A program made the translations under genes and the position numbers. From Pirellulales bacterium (GTDB lineage: Bacteria > Planctomycetota > Planctomycetia > Pirellulales > Thermoguttaceae), in assembly GCA_020846145.1 (NCBI GenBank), contig JADLEL010000189.1, forward strand, positions 1 to 56,588: a stretch of 56,588 nt of DNA, given 5' to 3'. The first letter of the stretch is position 1. The number at the start of each line of letters is the position of its first letter. Below, piece after piece: positions 16,852 to 24,772 of this stretch. The notes beneath the pieces are model-generated. The model was not told the origin of the DNA, ran no database searches, and saw nothing but the letters and a program-made list of their open reading frames with translations.

Positions 16852-17565
16852 ATGCACGAACGACTCGACGTCATCGCCGTGGGCGCGCATCCGGACGATA
16901 TCGAAATCGCCTGCGGGGGCGCGTTGGCCAAGCTGGCCAAGCAAGGACACAAGGTCGGAATCGTCGATCTGACCGACGGCGAACCGACGCCCGGCTCGGC
17001 GGGGCCGCACGTCCGCATCGAAGAAGCGCGAAAAGCGGCGGAAACGCTGGGCGTTGCGCATCGCGTTACGCTCGATTTGCCCAATCGCCGGCTATTCGAC
17101 ACCTTCGAGGCCCGCGTGGCCTTGGCCAAGGAGTTCCGCAGGCATCGGCCGCGGTTGGTGATCGGCCTGGGCGGGAAAACTCCCGCGGCTTCGCCCGACC
17201 ATTATCAAGCCTCGCTGATTATCGAGGCCGCGGTGTTCTACGCGAAGCTCACGAAATGGGAAGCGCATTTCGGCGATTTGGAGCCGCATCTCATCCCCCG
17301 GCATTTGGAGTGTTTTTTGTCGTTTCGGGACGGTTCTCCCAGCGAACATCCCACGCTGGTGGTCGATATCGGCGACACCTTGGAGATGAAAATTGCCGCC
17401 GTGAAGTGCTACGCGAGCCAGTTTCCGCCCGCCAAGGCCCACTTTCTCGAACGGATTCGGACCGTCGCCCTGCAACGGGGCATGGCCGCCGGCTTCGCCG
17501 CGGGCGAAACGCTCGCCAGCCCGATCCCCTGGGGCACCCGCGACTTGATGGGATTGCTTTTTTAG
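16852..17565 (+). CDS. PIG-L family deacetylase, BshB1-like
   Basis: The 237-residue protein has the zinc motif AVGAHPDDIEIACGG (His13, Asp15, Asp16) and the downstream His of SPDHYQAS. DLTDGEPTPGS replaces the DLTRGE loop of BshB1. This family removes the acetyl group from GlcNAc-type substrates; BshB1 acts on GlcNAc-malate in bacillithiol synthesis. Length and the C-terminal region (KCYASQF, GEAF-like AGETL) also agree with BshB1. No bshA or bshC gene is nearby, so the pathway is uncertain. The start follows a long G-rich inverted repeat. Confidence 0.8.
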   Translation: MHERLDVIAVGAHPDDIEIACGGALAKLAKQGHKVGIVDLTDGEPTPGSAGPHVRIEEARKAAETLGVAHRVTLDLPNRRLFDTFEARVALAKEFRRHRPRLVIGLGGKTPAASPDHYQASLIIEAAVFYAKLTKWEAHFGDLEPHLIPRHLECFLSFRDGSPSEHPTLVVDIGDTLEMKIAAVKCYASQFPPAKAHFLERIRTVALQRGMAAGFAAGETLASPIPWGTRDLMGLLF

Positions 17566-17610
17566 GGACGAGCGGCTGATTTCCGGGGGCTAGTGGTCCG
17601 TCAATCACTG

Positions 17611-17690
17611 AATGACAGGTTATTGGGATGGCGGTTGTCCTGCCATCCCTGGGGCGACAGTACAACTATCGCCCCAACATGAACCTGTCA
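17611..17690 (+). repeat. Palindromic repeat family G, copy 1
   Basis: The unit has two hairpins: GGGATGGC/GCCATCCC and GGGGCGACAG/CTATCGCCCC. An inverted copy occurs at 20974-21047. Together with family F it fills the 345-base gap before the thioredoxin-like gene. Confidence 0.8.
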
Positions 17691-17736
17691 AATTAAATTT
17701 GTCGAACCACGAGCCGTGATTATGCATAAGAGCGAT

Positions 17737-17796
17737 TTGTAGAAGCGGCATCTTGCCGCTTTTTACCCAAAATGCGGCAGGATGCCGCATCTACAA
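17737..17796 (+). repeat. Palindromic repeat family F
   Basis: Two small hairpins (GCGGCATCTTGCCGC and TGCGGCAGGATGCCGCA) lie within outer arms TTGTAGA and TCTACAA. I see no gene in the gap around it. Confidence 0.8.
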
Positions 17797-17910
17797 TGTT
17801 TATGAATAATCCCGTCTAGGGACTGGAGAATAACTCCATTTCGAGAACTAGAGAATAAAATCGAGACCATCTCATTCCGATTATCTTGGGCTGGAGAGCC
17901 GGCCTTCTCC

Positions 17911-18768
17911 TTACTTCTTCCCCTCCAGCACGGCGCGAATGGCCGTTTGCAAATCGCGGCGGGTGGCCCGAACGTAGCCGATGTCGAACCAGAGGATTTT
18001 CCCGCCGCCGTCGAGCAGATACACCCGGGGCAATTTTCCCGTCGCCACGGCGTGAAAATACCGGCCCGCCGGATCCTCCACGGCGGGATACTTCGCGCCG
18101 CTTTTCTCGGCGATCGCTTTCATATCTTCGGGCTTGTCGCCGACCTTGATCGCGACGACTTTCAATCCCTGCTCCTCGAAAGGTTCGAGCACGTCCTTCT
18201 GCATGTCTTCGAATAGTTCCGTCGCCGCCGACCGGGAACCGCTCGTCCAAAAGAACACGACCGTCAACGATTCGCCATAGAGGCTATCGAGCGCGGCCTT
18301 TTTTCCGTCCAGCGAAAATTCCCCCTGCGGCAGCGCATCGCCGACATTGACGAGGCAAGCGGCGCGGAGTTCTTCGGATAGGAAAACTTTAGGGATTGCG
18401 GCGGGCGGGAGAAGCGGCCGCTTTTCTTTGGGAGCGAGTTTTATCGGTTCGTCCTTCTTCGGTGCGGGGACCGGCGGCGGATTATCGTCCCGCGGCGTCG
18501 CCGGCGCATCTACCGGCGGTTTGACGGTCGGCTCGATGGGCATTATCGCTGTTTTATCCGCCGGCTCGGCCGCCGGCTCCGCTTTTTCAGTCGCTTGGGA
18601 CGGCGATTCTTCGCTCGGTTTCGGCATCGATTCGATTGGCGAGGCTTCACGCGAAGGTTTTTCCCTGGCGCTATCACCGGATTTTTTCGCCGGTTCGCAG
18701 CCCGCGATTCCCGCCATCAAGCCCGCCGCCAACAATGCACTCCAAACGCAACGAGGATTCCATGCCAT
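17911..18768 (-). CDS. Thioredoxin-fold lipoprotein lacking the CxxC motif
   Basis: The 285-residue protein has a lipoprotein signal peptide (lipobox AGIAGC, Cys24) and a Pro/Glu/Lys-rich linker to about residue 120. A TlpA/AhpC-like domain follows: VGDALPQGEFSLDGKKAALD, SLTVVFFWTSGSRSAATELF and LPRVYLLDGGGKILWFD (cis-Pro). The position normally holding WCxxC reads WTSGSRS, so it has no redox cysteines; the domain's only Cys lies before it (RAACLVNV). It is probably a binding or sensor relative of TlpA rather than a reductase. The start is supported by AAAGGAGCT a few bases before the ATG; an extension to 18915 runs into repeat sequence. Confidence 0.75.
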   Translation of the reverse strand: MAWNPRCVWSALLAAGLMAGIAGCEPAKKSGDSAREKPSREASPIESMPKPSEESPSQATEKAEPAAEPADKTAIMPIEPTVKPPVDAPATPRDDNPPPVPAPKKDEPIKLAPKEKRPLLPPAAIPKVFLSEELRAACLVNVGDALPQGEFSLDGKKAALDSLYGESLTVVFFWTSGSRSAATELFEDMQKDVLEPFEEQGLKVVAIKVGDKPEDMKAIAEKSGAKYPAVEDPAGRYFHAVATGKLPRVYLLDGGGKILWFDIGYVRATRRDLQTAIRAVLEGKK

Positions 18769-18901
18769 CGATAGCTCCTTTACGGCAATGTCCCGGCAGA
18801 ATCGCCGGAAATGGGGATAATTTGTCTCTAAGCAATTTACTCTCGGCGACTCGCCTTTGGCAATCCCCCTCGGCTGCGCCAATGTCGGAAGTGCATGCTG
18901 A

Positions 18902-18975
18902 AAAGCCGCGACCATTGGTCGCGGTTCGCGGGAAAACGCGTTGCAAAGCCGCGACCATTGGTCGCGGTCCGCGGG
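18902..18975 (+). repeat. Palindromic repeat family C, two direct copies
   Basis: Two copies of CCGCGACCATTGGTCGCGG start near 18905 and 18952, again 47 bases apart. This is the same spacing as in the array at 41669. The rest of 18769-19056 holds no gene. Confidence 0.8.
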
Positions 18976-19056
18976 AGAAGGGAATATCCGGCCTTTTTGC
19001 TCAAGAAAAGGGCGGGGCGAACGTAGCGCCGATCCACAGTAAACGTAATTTCGAAA

Positions 19057-20829
19057 CTATTTATCGCGCGTCGATTGAATGCCAAGCTCGCGCAGTTGCT
19101 TCGGATCGACCGCGCCGGGCGCGCCGGTCATCAAGTCGGTGGCGCGTTGGGTCTTGGGAAAGGCGATGCAATCGCGGATGTTATCCAGCCCGCCGAAGAG
19201 CATCACCAGGCGGTCGATGCCCAGCGCGATGCCCCCGTGCGGCGGCGCGCCGTATTGCAGGGCGTCCAGGAGGAAGCCGAACCGCTCCCGCGCCTGTTCG
19301 CGGGTAATGCCCAACAGATCGAACACCTGCTGCTGCAACTGCTGGTCGTGGATACGAATCGTCCCGCCGCCGGCCTCGGAACCGTTGATCACCAGATCGT
19401 ACGCCACCGCGCGGCACTTGCCGGGGTCGGTAGAGAGCATCTCGCGGTCCTGCGGGCGCGGCGAAGTGAACGGATGGTGCATGGCCGCCCAGCATTTTCC
19501 CTCCTCGTCGTAGGCGAACATCGGAAACTCCACGATCCACGAGAAGTGCATCTGCTTGGGATCGTAAAGCTTCAATTCGGCGGCCAGCCGTTTCCGCAGG
19601 GCGTAAAGCGCCTTGCAGGTGATCTCGAACTTGTCGGCGACAATGAGCAGGAAATCGCCCGCCGCGGCGTCCATCCGCCGCTTGATTTTTTCGAGCAATT
19701 CGGCCGAAAAATTCTTGGCGATCGGCGAAGCGAGCTTGCCGTCGGCCTCGACCTTGAACCACGCCAGGCCCTGCGCGCCGAAATCCTCCTTGATGAAATC
19801 GGTCAGCTCGTCGATGTTTTTTCGCGAGTAGCGATCCGCCGCGCCCTTGGCGTTGATGCACCGCACCCGACCGCCGGACTCCGCCGCGCCGCGGAAAATC
19901 TTGAACTCCGATTCTTGGGCGATGTCGGTCAAATCGGTCAACTCCATGCCGAACCGCAAGTCGGGCGCGTCGTGGCCGAATCGCTCCATCGCCTCGTCGT
20001 AGGTCATTCGCTTGAGCGGCAGTGAGACTTCCAGCCCCAAAATCTCCTTTGCCATCCGCGCGACCAATCCGTCGATCTCGCCGATAATGTCCTCGGCCGT
20101 GATGAACGACATTTCGAGGTCCAACTGCGTGAACTCCGGCTGGCGGTCGGCCCGCAAGTCTTCGTCGCGGAAGCAGCGCGCGACTTGAATGTAGCGGTCG
20201 TACCCGGCGATCATCAAAATTTGCTTGTAAAGCTGCGGCGATTGCGGCAGCGCGTAAAATGCGCCTTGGTTCACCCGGCTGGGCACGAGATAATCCCGCG
20301 CCCCCTCCGGCGTGCTGCGGCCGAGGACCGGCGTTTCCACGTCGATGAATCCGTGCGCGTCGAAATAATCGCGCATGATCTTGATCATCCGGTTGCGCAG
20401 CAAAATCGTCCGCTGCATGTCCGGCCGGCGAAGATCGACGTAGCGGTACTTCAAGCGGATGTCCTCGCCCGGCAGGTCGGGGCTGGTCGGCTGGAACGGC
20501 GGCGTGAGGCTTTTGTTCAAGATCGTGAGCTTCTCCACGCGGACTTCGATCTCGCCGGTGCCGAGCTTCGGATTGATCGTTCCTTCCGGCCGTTTCGCCA
20601 CGTGGCCGACGGCCAGGATGACGAACTCCGACCGCAGCGTTTTGGCCAGTTCGAGATTCTCTTTTCCGCCCTCGGGCGCGAAGACGACCTGCGTTTTGCC
20701 GTACCGGTCGCGGAGATCGACGAACAGTACGCCGCTGTGGTCGCGATAGCTATCGATCCAGCCGCAGAGCGCAACCGTTTGCCCGACGTGATTTGCCCGC
20801 AATTCGCCGCAAGTATGTGTCCGCAACAA
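19057..20829 (-). CDS. aspS: Aspartyl-tRNA synthetase
   Basis: The 590-residue protein has the bacterial AspRS layout. There is an N-terminal OB-fold anticodon domain (HTCGELRANHVGQTVALCGW), then class II motif 1 (FIDVETPVLGRSTPEGARD) and motif 2 (VARCFRDEDLRADRQPEFTQ). The inserted GAD domain follows, and motif 3 is ALGIDRLVMLFGG. It charges tRNA-Asp, and perhaps tRNA-Asn if non-discriminating, which I cannot decide here. No ATG is in frame; TTG 20829 gives the conserved LRTHTCGEL start and has GGGGA upstream. The 227-base gap to the lipoprotein gene holds family C repeats, so it is probably transcribed alone. Confidence 0.95.
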   Translation of the reverse strand: MLRTHTCGELRANHVGQTVALCGWIDSYRDHSGVLFVDLRDRYGKTQVVFAPEGGKENLELAKTLRSEFVILAVGHVAKRPEGTINPKLGTGEIEVRVEKLTILNKSLTPPFQPTSPDLPGEDIRLKYRYVDLRRPDMQRTILLRNRMIKIMRDYFDAHGFIDVETPVLGRSTPEGARDYLVPSRVNQGAFYALPQSPQLYKQILMIAGYDRYIQVARCFRDEDLRADRQPEFTQLDLEMSFITAEDIIGEIDGLVARMAKEILGLEVSLPLKRMTYDEAMERFGHDAPDLRFGMELTDLTDIAQESEFKIFRGAAESGGRVRCINAKGAADRYSRKNIDELTDFIKEDFGAQGLAWFKVEADGKLASPIAKNFSAELLEKIKRRMDAAAGDFLLIVADKFEITCKALYALRKRLAAELKLYDPKQMHFSWIVEFPMFAYDEEGKCWAAMHHPFTSPRPQDREMLSTDPGKCRAVAYDLVINGSEAGGGTIRIHDQQLQQQVFDLLGITREQARERFGFLLDALQYGAPPHGGIALGIDRLVMLFGGLDNIRDCIAFPKTQRATDLMTGAPGAVDPKQLRELGIQSTRDK

Positions 20830-20973
20830 TGTCGTATCCCCATAAAGGAGGGTTTAGGAATCTTGTAACCTTTCAATTCTAGCCTACCCTTTACAGGGAG
20901 GGTAGTGGGAGAGGGCGCAAAATCGCTGTCCGCGGAGAGTTGCAAGACCGGCTTAGACCAACAACCGGCGAAA

Positions 20974-21047
20974 GTTCATGTTGGGGCGATCGTTGTACTG
21001 TCGCCCCAGGGATGGCAGTACAACTGCCATCCCAACAACCTGTCATT
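20974..21047 (-). repeat. Palindromic repeat family G, copy 2
   Basis: This is an inverted copy of 17611-17690 with the same two hairpins. It lies in the 309-base gap between aspS and miaA, where no gene is seen. Confidence 0.8.
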
Positions 21048-21138
21048 TTACGGTTGTCGAGCCACGAGGATACCACCTTCCTTCTCCTCTTCATTCGGGC
21101 TTTCGGTATTCCGATATTTCGCGCGAATGATAAACAAC

Positions 21139-22101
21139 TCAATTTTTCGATATCTTGTCGGTTATCTCGGATAAATCGATTTTTCCCGCGAGAGGAATAA
21201 ACCGGCATTCGCTCAAACTGCGGAACCAGGTGCATTGCCGCTTCGCCAACCGCCGCGTGTGCATCTTGACCAATTCGACGGTCTCCGCCAGCGTATGCCG
21301 TCCCTCCAAATACTCGATCGCCTCCCGATACCCCACCCCCTGCCGCGCCGTTTTGCTCATGTAGGACAGGTTTCCAACCTGTCTCAAGGAAGACAGGTTT
21401 CCAACCTGTCCTACCAACCTCCGCACCTCTTCGACCAATCCCCGCGCGAACATCTGCTCTACCCGCCGATCGATTCGCGCGTGCAGTTCCTCCCGCGGCC
21501 AATCGAGCACGAAAACCTTGCACTCTTCGGCCGCTCGGCCCGCGTCGAATTGCTGCTGCCACTCGCTGATGGGCCGGCCCGTCAGATGAAAAACCTCGAG
21601 CGCGCGGATCAGCCGCCGTTGGTCGTTCGGATGCAGCCGCGCGGCGGCCGCCGGATCGACCTTGTTAAGCCTCTCGTGCAGCCACAAAGGTTCGTGCCGC
21701 TTTGCTTCCGCGCTCAGATTCCGCCGGAAATCCTCGTCGGCCGCCGGCCCCTCGAAAATCCCTCGCAACAGCCCCTTCAAATACAGCGGCGTCCCGCCCA
21801 CGAACAGCACCGGTTTCCCCCGCCCGGCGATTTCGCTTGCGCACTTCTCCGCCGCGGCAATATACTGCGCCAGACTGAACTCCTCCCACGGCTCGATGAC
21901 GTCGATCAGATGATGCGGCACGGCCTTGCGCTCTTCCGCCGTCGGTTTTGCCGTGCCGATATCCATCCCCTTATACAGCGCCATCGAATCCATCGAAACA
22001 ATTTCCGCTTGCAACCTTATCGCCAACTCCACCCCCACCGCCGACTTGCCCGCCGCCGTCGGCCCCGCGAGAAACCAGCAGGAGAGGAATGAAGCAGGCA
22101 T
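21139..22101 (-). CDS. miaA: tRNA dimethylallyltransferase MiaA with in-frame palindrome insert
   Basis: The 320-residue enzyme transfers a dimethylallyl group to A37 of tRNAs that read UNN codons. The P-loop GPTAAGKS (residues 13-20), DSMALYKGMDIGTAKP, GGTPLYLKGLL and DWPREELHARIDRR are typical. Residues ~230-247 (containing GQVGNLSSLRQVGNLS) are encoded by a 54-base palindromic repeat, a multiple of three. It sits in the segment after the RVEQMFARGLVEEVRRL helix, which normally passes directly to the SKTARQGVGYREA segment. The frame stays open and the C-terminal tRNA-binding motif (YREAIEYLEG) follows, so function is probably kept. Confidence 0.95.
   Translation of the reverse strand: MPASFLSCWFLAGPTAAGKSAVGVELAIRLQAEIVSMDSMALYKGMDIGTAKPTAEERKAVPHHLIDVIEPWEEFSLAQYIAAAEKCASEIAGRGKPVLFVGGTPLYLKGLLRGIFEGPAADEDFRRNLSAEAKRHEPLWLHERLNKVDPAAAARLHPNDQRRLIRALEVFHLTGRPISEWQQQFDAGRAAEECKVFVLDWPREELHARIDRRVEQMFARGLVEEVRRLVGQVGNLSSLRQVGNLSYMSKTARQGVGYREAIEYLEGRHTLAETVELVKMHTRRLAKRQCTWFRSLSECRFIPLAGKIDLSEITDKISKN
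21361..21414 (+). repeat. Palindromic repeat family P inside miaA
   Basis: GTAGGACAGGTTTCCAACCTG starts the unit, and GACAGGTTTCCAACCTGTCC recurs at 21392. The unit is 54 bases, ends in CCTAC, and stays in frame with miaA. A related 53-base unit lies inside tkt (23984), and a single half unit is between genes at 51657. Confidence 0.9.
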
Positions 22102-22339
22102 AAGAAATGGGACTTAAAATTTTGAAGCTGCGACTATTCGTTGCCGCGCGAGCTGAAATTGTGCGTGTTTTTTTCTCGGCTTTAATGTTCCAGCATGGGA
22201 TAAAGTCGAGCGGCGGGGATGAGTTGACGAATCCGGCCGCAATTCTTATAACTGTAATCTCAAGAAATTGTAGCACCATCACCCCGCTGATGGGTAGCTG
22301 CAATCACATAAACAACGTGAGTTTATCAACAATACCCCA

Positions 22340-24454
22340 ATGCCGACGAACTCCATGAACATTGAGCAATTGGCGATCAACACCATCCGCACGCTTTCGA
22401 TGGACGCCGTGCAGGCGGCCAACAGCGGTCATCCGGGCACGCCCATGGCCCTCGCTCCCGCCGCTTACGTGCTCTTCAACGAAGTCATGCGCTACCATCC
22501 CCATCAGCCGAGTTGGCCCAACCGCGACCGCTTCGTCTTGTCGTGCGGCCACGCCTCGATGTTGTTGTATTCGATGCTGCATCTGGCCGAGGTCAGGCAG
22601 GTCGGCTCGAATTGCAAGCCGCTCGACGAACCGGCCATTACGCTCGACGACATCCGCAAGTTCCGCCAGCTCGACAGCCGCTGCCCCGGCCATCCCGAAT
22701 ACCGGCACACCGGCGGCGTCGAGACCACGACCGGCCCGCTGGGGCAAGGCATCGCCAACAGCGTGGGCATGGCGATGGCCCGCCGCTGGCTCGCCGCGCG
22801 CTACAATCGGCCGGGCTTCGAATTGTTCGATTACAACATTTACGTGCTTTGCAGCGACGGCGATTTGATGGAAGGCGTGGGCTGCGAAGCCGCCTCCATC
22901 GCCGGCCATCTCAAGCTCGATAAACTCTGCTGGATTTACGACGACAACCGCATCACCATCGAAGGCAAAACCGATCTGGCCTTCAGCGAAGACGTAGGCA
23001 AGCGGTTCGAAGGCTTGGGCTGGAACGTGCTCAAGGTCGAAGACGTGAACGACTTGCCCAGCCTCCGCGCGGCGGTCGAAAAATATCAAAAGACGTCCGA
23101 TCTGCCCACGCTGGTCATCGTCCGCAGCATCATCGGCTACGGCTCGCCGAACAAGGCCGACTCCCACGCCGCGCACGGCGCTCCGCTGGGGGCCGATGAG
23201 GTCAAGCTCACCAAGGCGGCCTACGGTTGGCCCGAAAACGAGTTGTTCCTGGTGCCGAAGGAGGTGCGAACGCATTTCCAGCAGGGCATTCTCGCCCGCG
23301 GCGAAAAAACTTACCGAGCATGGAACGCGCTCTTCGCCGAGTACCAGAAAAAATATCCCGAATTGGCCGCCGAAATCGAACTCATCGAGCGCCGCGAACT
23401 GCCCGCCGATTGGGACGCCGACATGGCGCCGTTTCCCGCCGACGCCAAGGGCATGGCCAGCCGCGTTTCATCGGGCAAGGTGCTCAACCAAATCACCAAG
23501 CGCGTGCCCTGGCTCTTGGGCGGCTCCGCCGACTTGGCCCCTTCCACCAACACGCTCATCACTTACGAGAAAGTCGGCGATTTCTCGGCCGAAAATCACG
23601 CCGGGCGGAACCTGCACTTCGGCATCCGCGAACATGCAATGGGTTCGATCTTGAACGGCATGGTGCTTTGCGGATTGCGCGCGTACGGGGCCACGTTTTT
23701 CGTCTTCAGCGATTACATGCGCCCGCCGGTCCGCCTCGCGGCGATCATGGGCCTGCCCGTATTCTACGTATTCACGCACGATTCGATCGGCGTGGGCGAG
23801 GACGGCCCCACGCATCAGCCGATCGAGCAACTGGCGGCCCTGCGGGCGATACCCGGCTTGTTGGTCATCCGCCCTGCCGACGCCAACGAAGTCTCCGAGG
23901 CGTACCGAATCGCCCTGCAACAGAAGAACCGTCCCACGGCGCTGATCCTCACGCGGCAGAATCTGCCCACGCTCGACCGGGCAGTAGGACAGGTTTCCAA
24001 CCTGTCATCCGGCGACAGGTTGGAAACCTGTCCTACGAAATACGCTCCCGCCGCCGGTGTCCAGAAGGGCGGATACATCCTCGCCGACGCCCCCGACGGC
24101 AAGCCCGATGTGATTCTTATCGGCACCGGCAGCGAAGTTTCGCTCTGCGCCGCGGCCTGCGAAAAACTTACCGCCGAGGGCGTGAAAGTCCGCGTGGTGA
24201 GCCTCCCCTGCTGGGAACTCTTCGACGAACAGTCGGCCGAATACCGCGACGCCGTCCTCCCGCCGAGCGTAACCTGCCGCGTGGCGGTCGAGTTGGGCAT
24301 CCAGCAAGGCTGGGAGAAGTATATCGGCATGAGCGGCAAGTTCATCGGCCTATGCGGCTACGGCACCTCCGCCCCGCTCGAAGTGGTGCTGAAACACTTC
24401 GGCATGACCGCCGAAAACATCGCCGCCGCCGCGAAAGAACTCGCCGTTCGGTAG
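22340..24454 (+). CDS. tkt: Transketolase with in-frame palindrome insert
   Basis: The 704-residue enzyme uses thiamine diphosphate to move two-carbon units in the pentose phosphate and Calvin-type pathways. Motifs: SGHPGTPMALAP, FVLSCGHASMLLYS, TTGPLGQGIANSVGMA, CSDGDLMEGVGCEA (thiamine diphosphate/Mg motif) and the pyrimidine-domain VGEDGPTHQPIEQ. Residues ~549-566 (GQVSNLSSGDRLETCPT) come from a 53-base palindromic repeat within the junction between pyrimidine and C-terminal domains. The frame is kept and the C-terminal domain (LIGTGSEVSLCAAA) is intact. ATG 22340 and 22355 are both possible starts; no strong ribosome binding site is seen. Confidence 0.95.
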   Translation: MPTNSMNIEQLAINTIRTLSMDAVQAANSGHPGTPMALAPAAYVLFNEVMRYHPHQPSWPNRDRFVLSCGHASMLLYSMLHLAEVRQVGSNCKPLDEPAITLDDIRKFRQLDSRCPGHPEYRHTGGVETTTGPLGQGIANSVGMAMARRWLAARYNRPGFELFDYNIYVLCSDGDLMEGVGCEAASIAGHLKLDKLCWIYDDNRITIEGKTDLAFSEDVGKRFEGLGWNVLKVEDVNDLPSLRAAVEKYQKTSDLPTLVIVRSIIGYGSPNKADSHAAHGAPLGADEVKLTKAAYGWPENELFLVPKEVRTHFQQGILARGEKTYRAWNALFAEYQKKYPELAAEIELIERRELPADWDADMAPFPADAKGMASRVSSGKVLNQITKRVPWLLGGSADLAPSTNTLITYEKVGDFSAENHAGRNLHFGIREHAMGSILNGMVLCGLRAYGATFFVFSDYMRPPVRLAAIMGLPVFYVFTHDSIGVGEDGPTHQPIEQLAALRAIPGLLVIRPADANEVSEAYRIALQQKNRPTALILTRQNLPTLDRAVGQVSNLSSGDRLETCPTKYAPAAGVQKGGYILADAPDGKPDVILIGTGSEVSLCAAACEKLTAEGVKVRVVSLPCWELFDEQSAEYRDAVLPPSVTCRVAVELGIQQGWEKYIGMSGKFIGLCGYGTSAPLEVVLKHFGMTAENIAAAAKELAVR
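23984..24036 (+). repeat. Palindromic repeat family P inside tkt
   Basis: A 23-base arm starting GTAGGACAGG (23984-24006) is exactly complemented at 24014-24036 across a 7-base loop. It encodes about 18 residues of the transketolase product in frame. The same arm occurs in miaA. Confidence 0.92.
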
Positions 24455-24567
24455 AATAACTAGTTGCGAATTCAAGTGTAGGGTGGGTCGTGCACAACGC
24501 AGACCCACCAAAATCGGGATAAAACTTTTCCTCAACTGCACGGCAGCTCCCTTAAAGTCAAGCTAAC

Positions 24568-24772
24568 GTAACCGTTCACAGGGGACTGTCCCGATTTTCG
24601 CGGCGCAAAAGATGATGGCGTCGTAAAAATGCTTAATCGCCGCGAAAATGGGACTGTCCCCCTCACGCCGCGGGAAGGGGACAGGTCCATGTTTTCGGCC
24701 TACCGTTTGTCCGCAAAATACGTCATTTCGCCGAAAAATGGACCAGTCCCCGACCGGGGCGTGAACGCTTAC
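24568..24772 (-). mobile_element. MITE family A, copy 3
   Basis: This full-length copy is in reverse orientation, from GTAACCGTTCAC (24568) to GTGAACGCTTAC (24761-24772). I find no matching 8-bp flanks here. The right edge overlaps the end of the phosphodiester glycosidase gene and provides its stop codon. Confidence 0.85.

Noticed and set aside
23227..24459. A 410-codon frame overlapping transketolase
   Set aside because: Same-strand shadow with Arg-rich composition and no recognisable motif.
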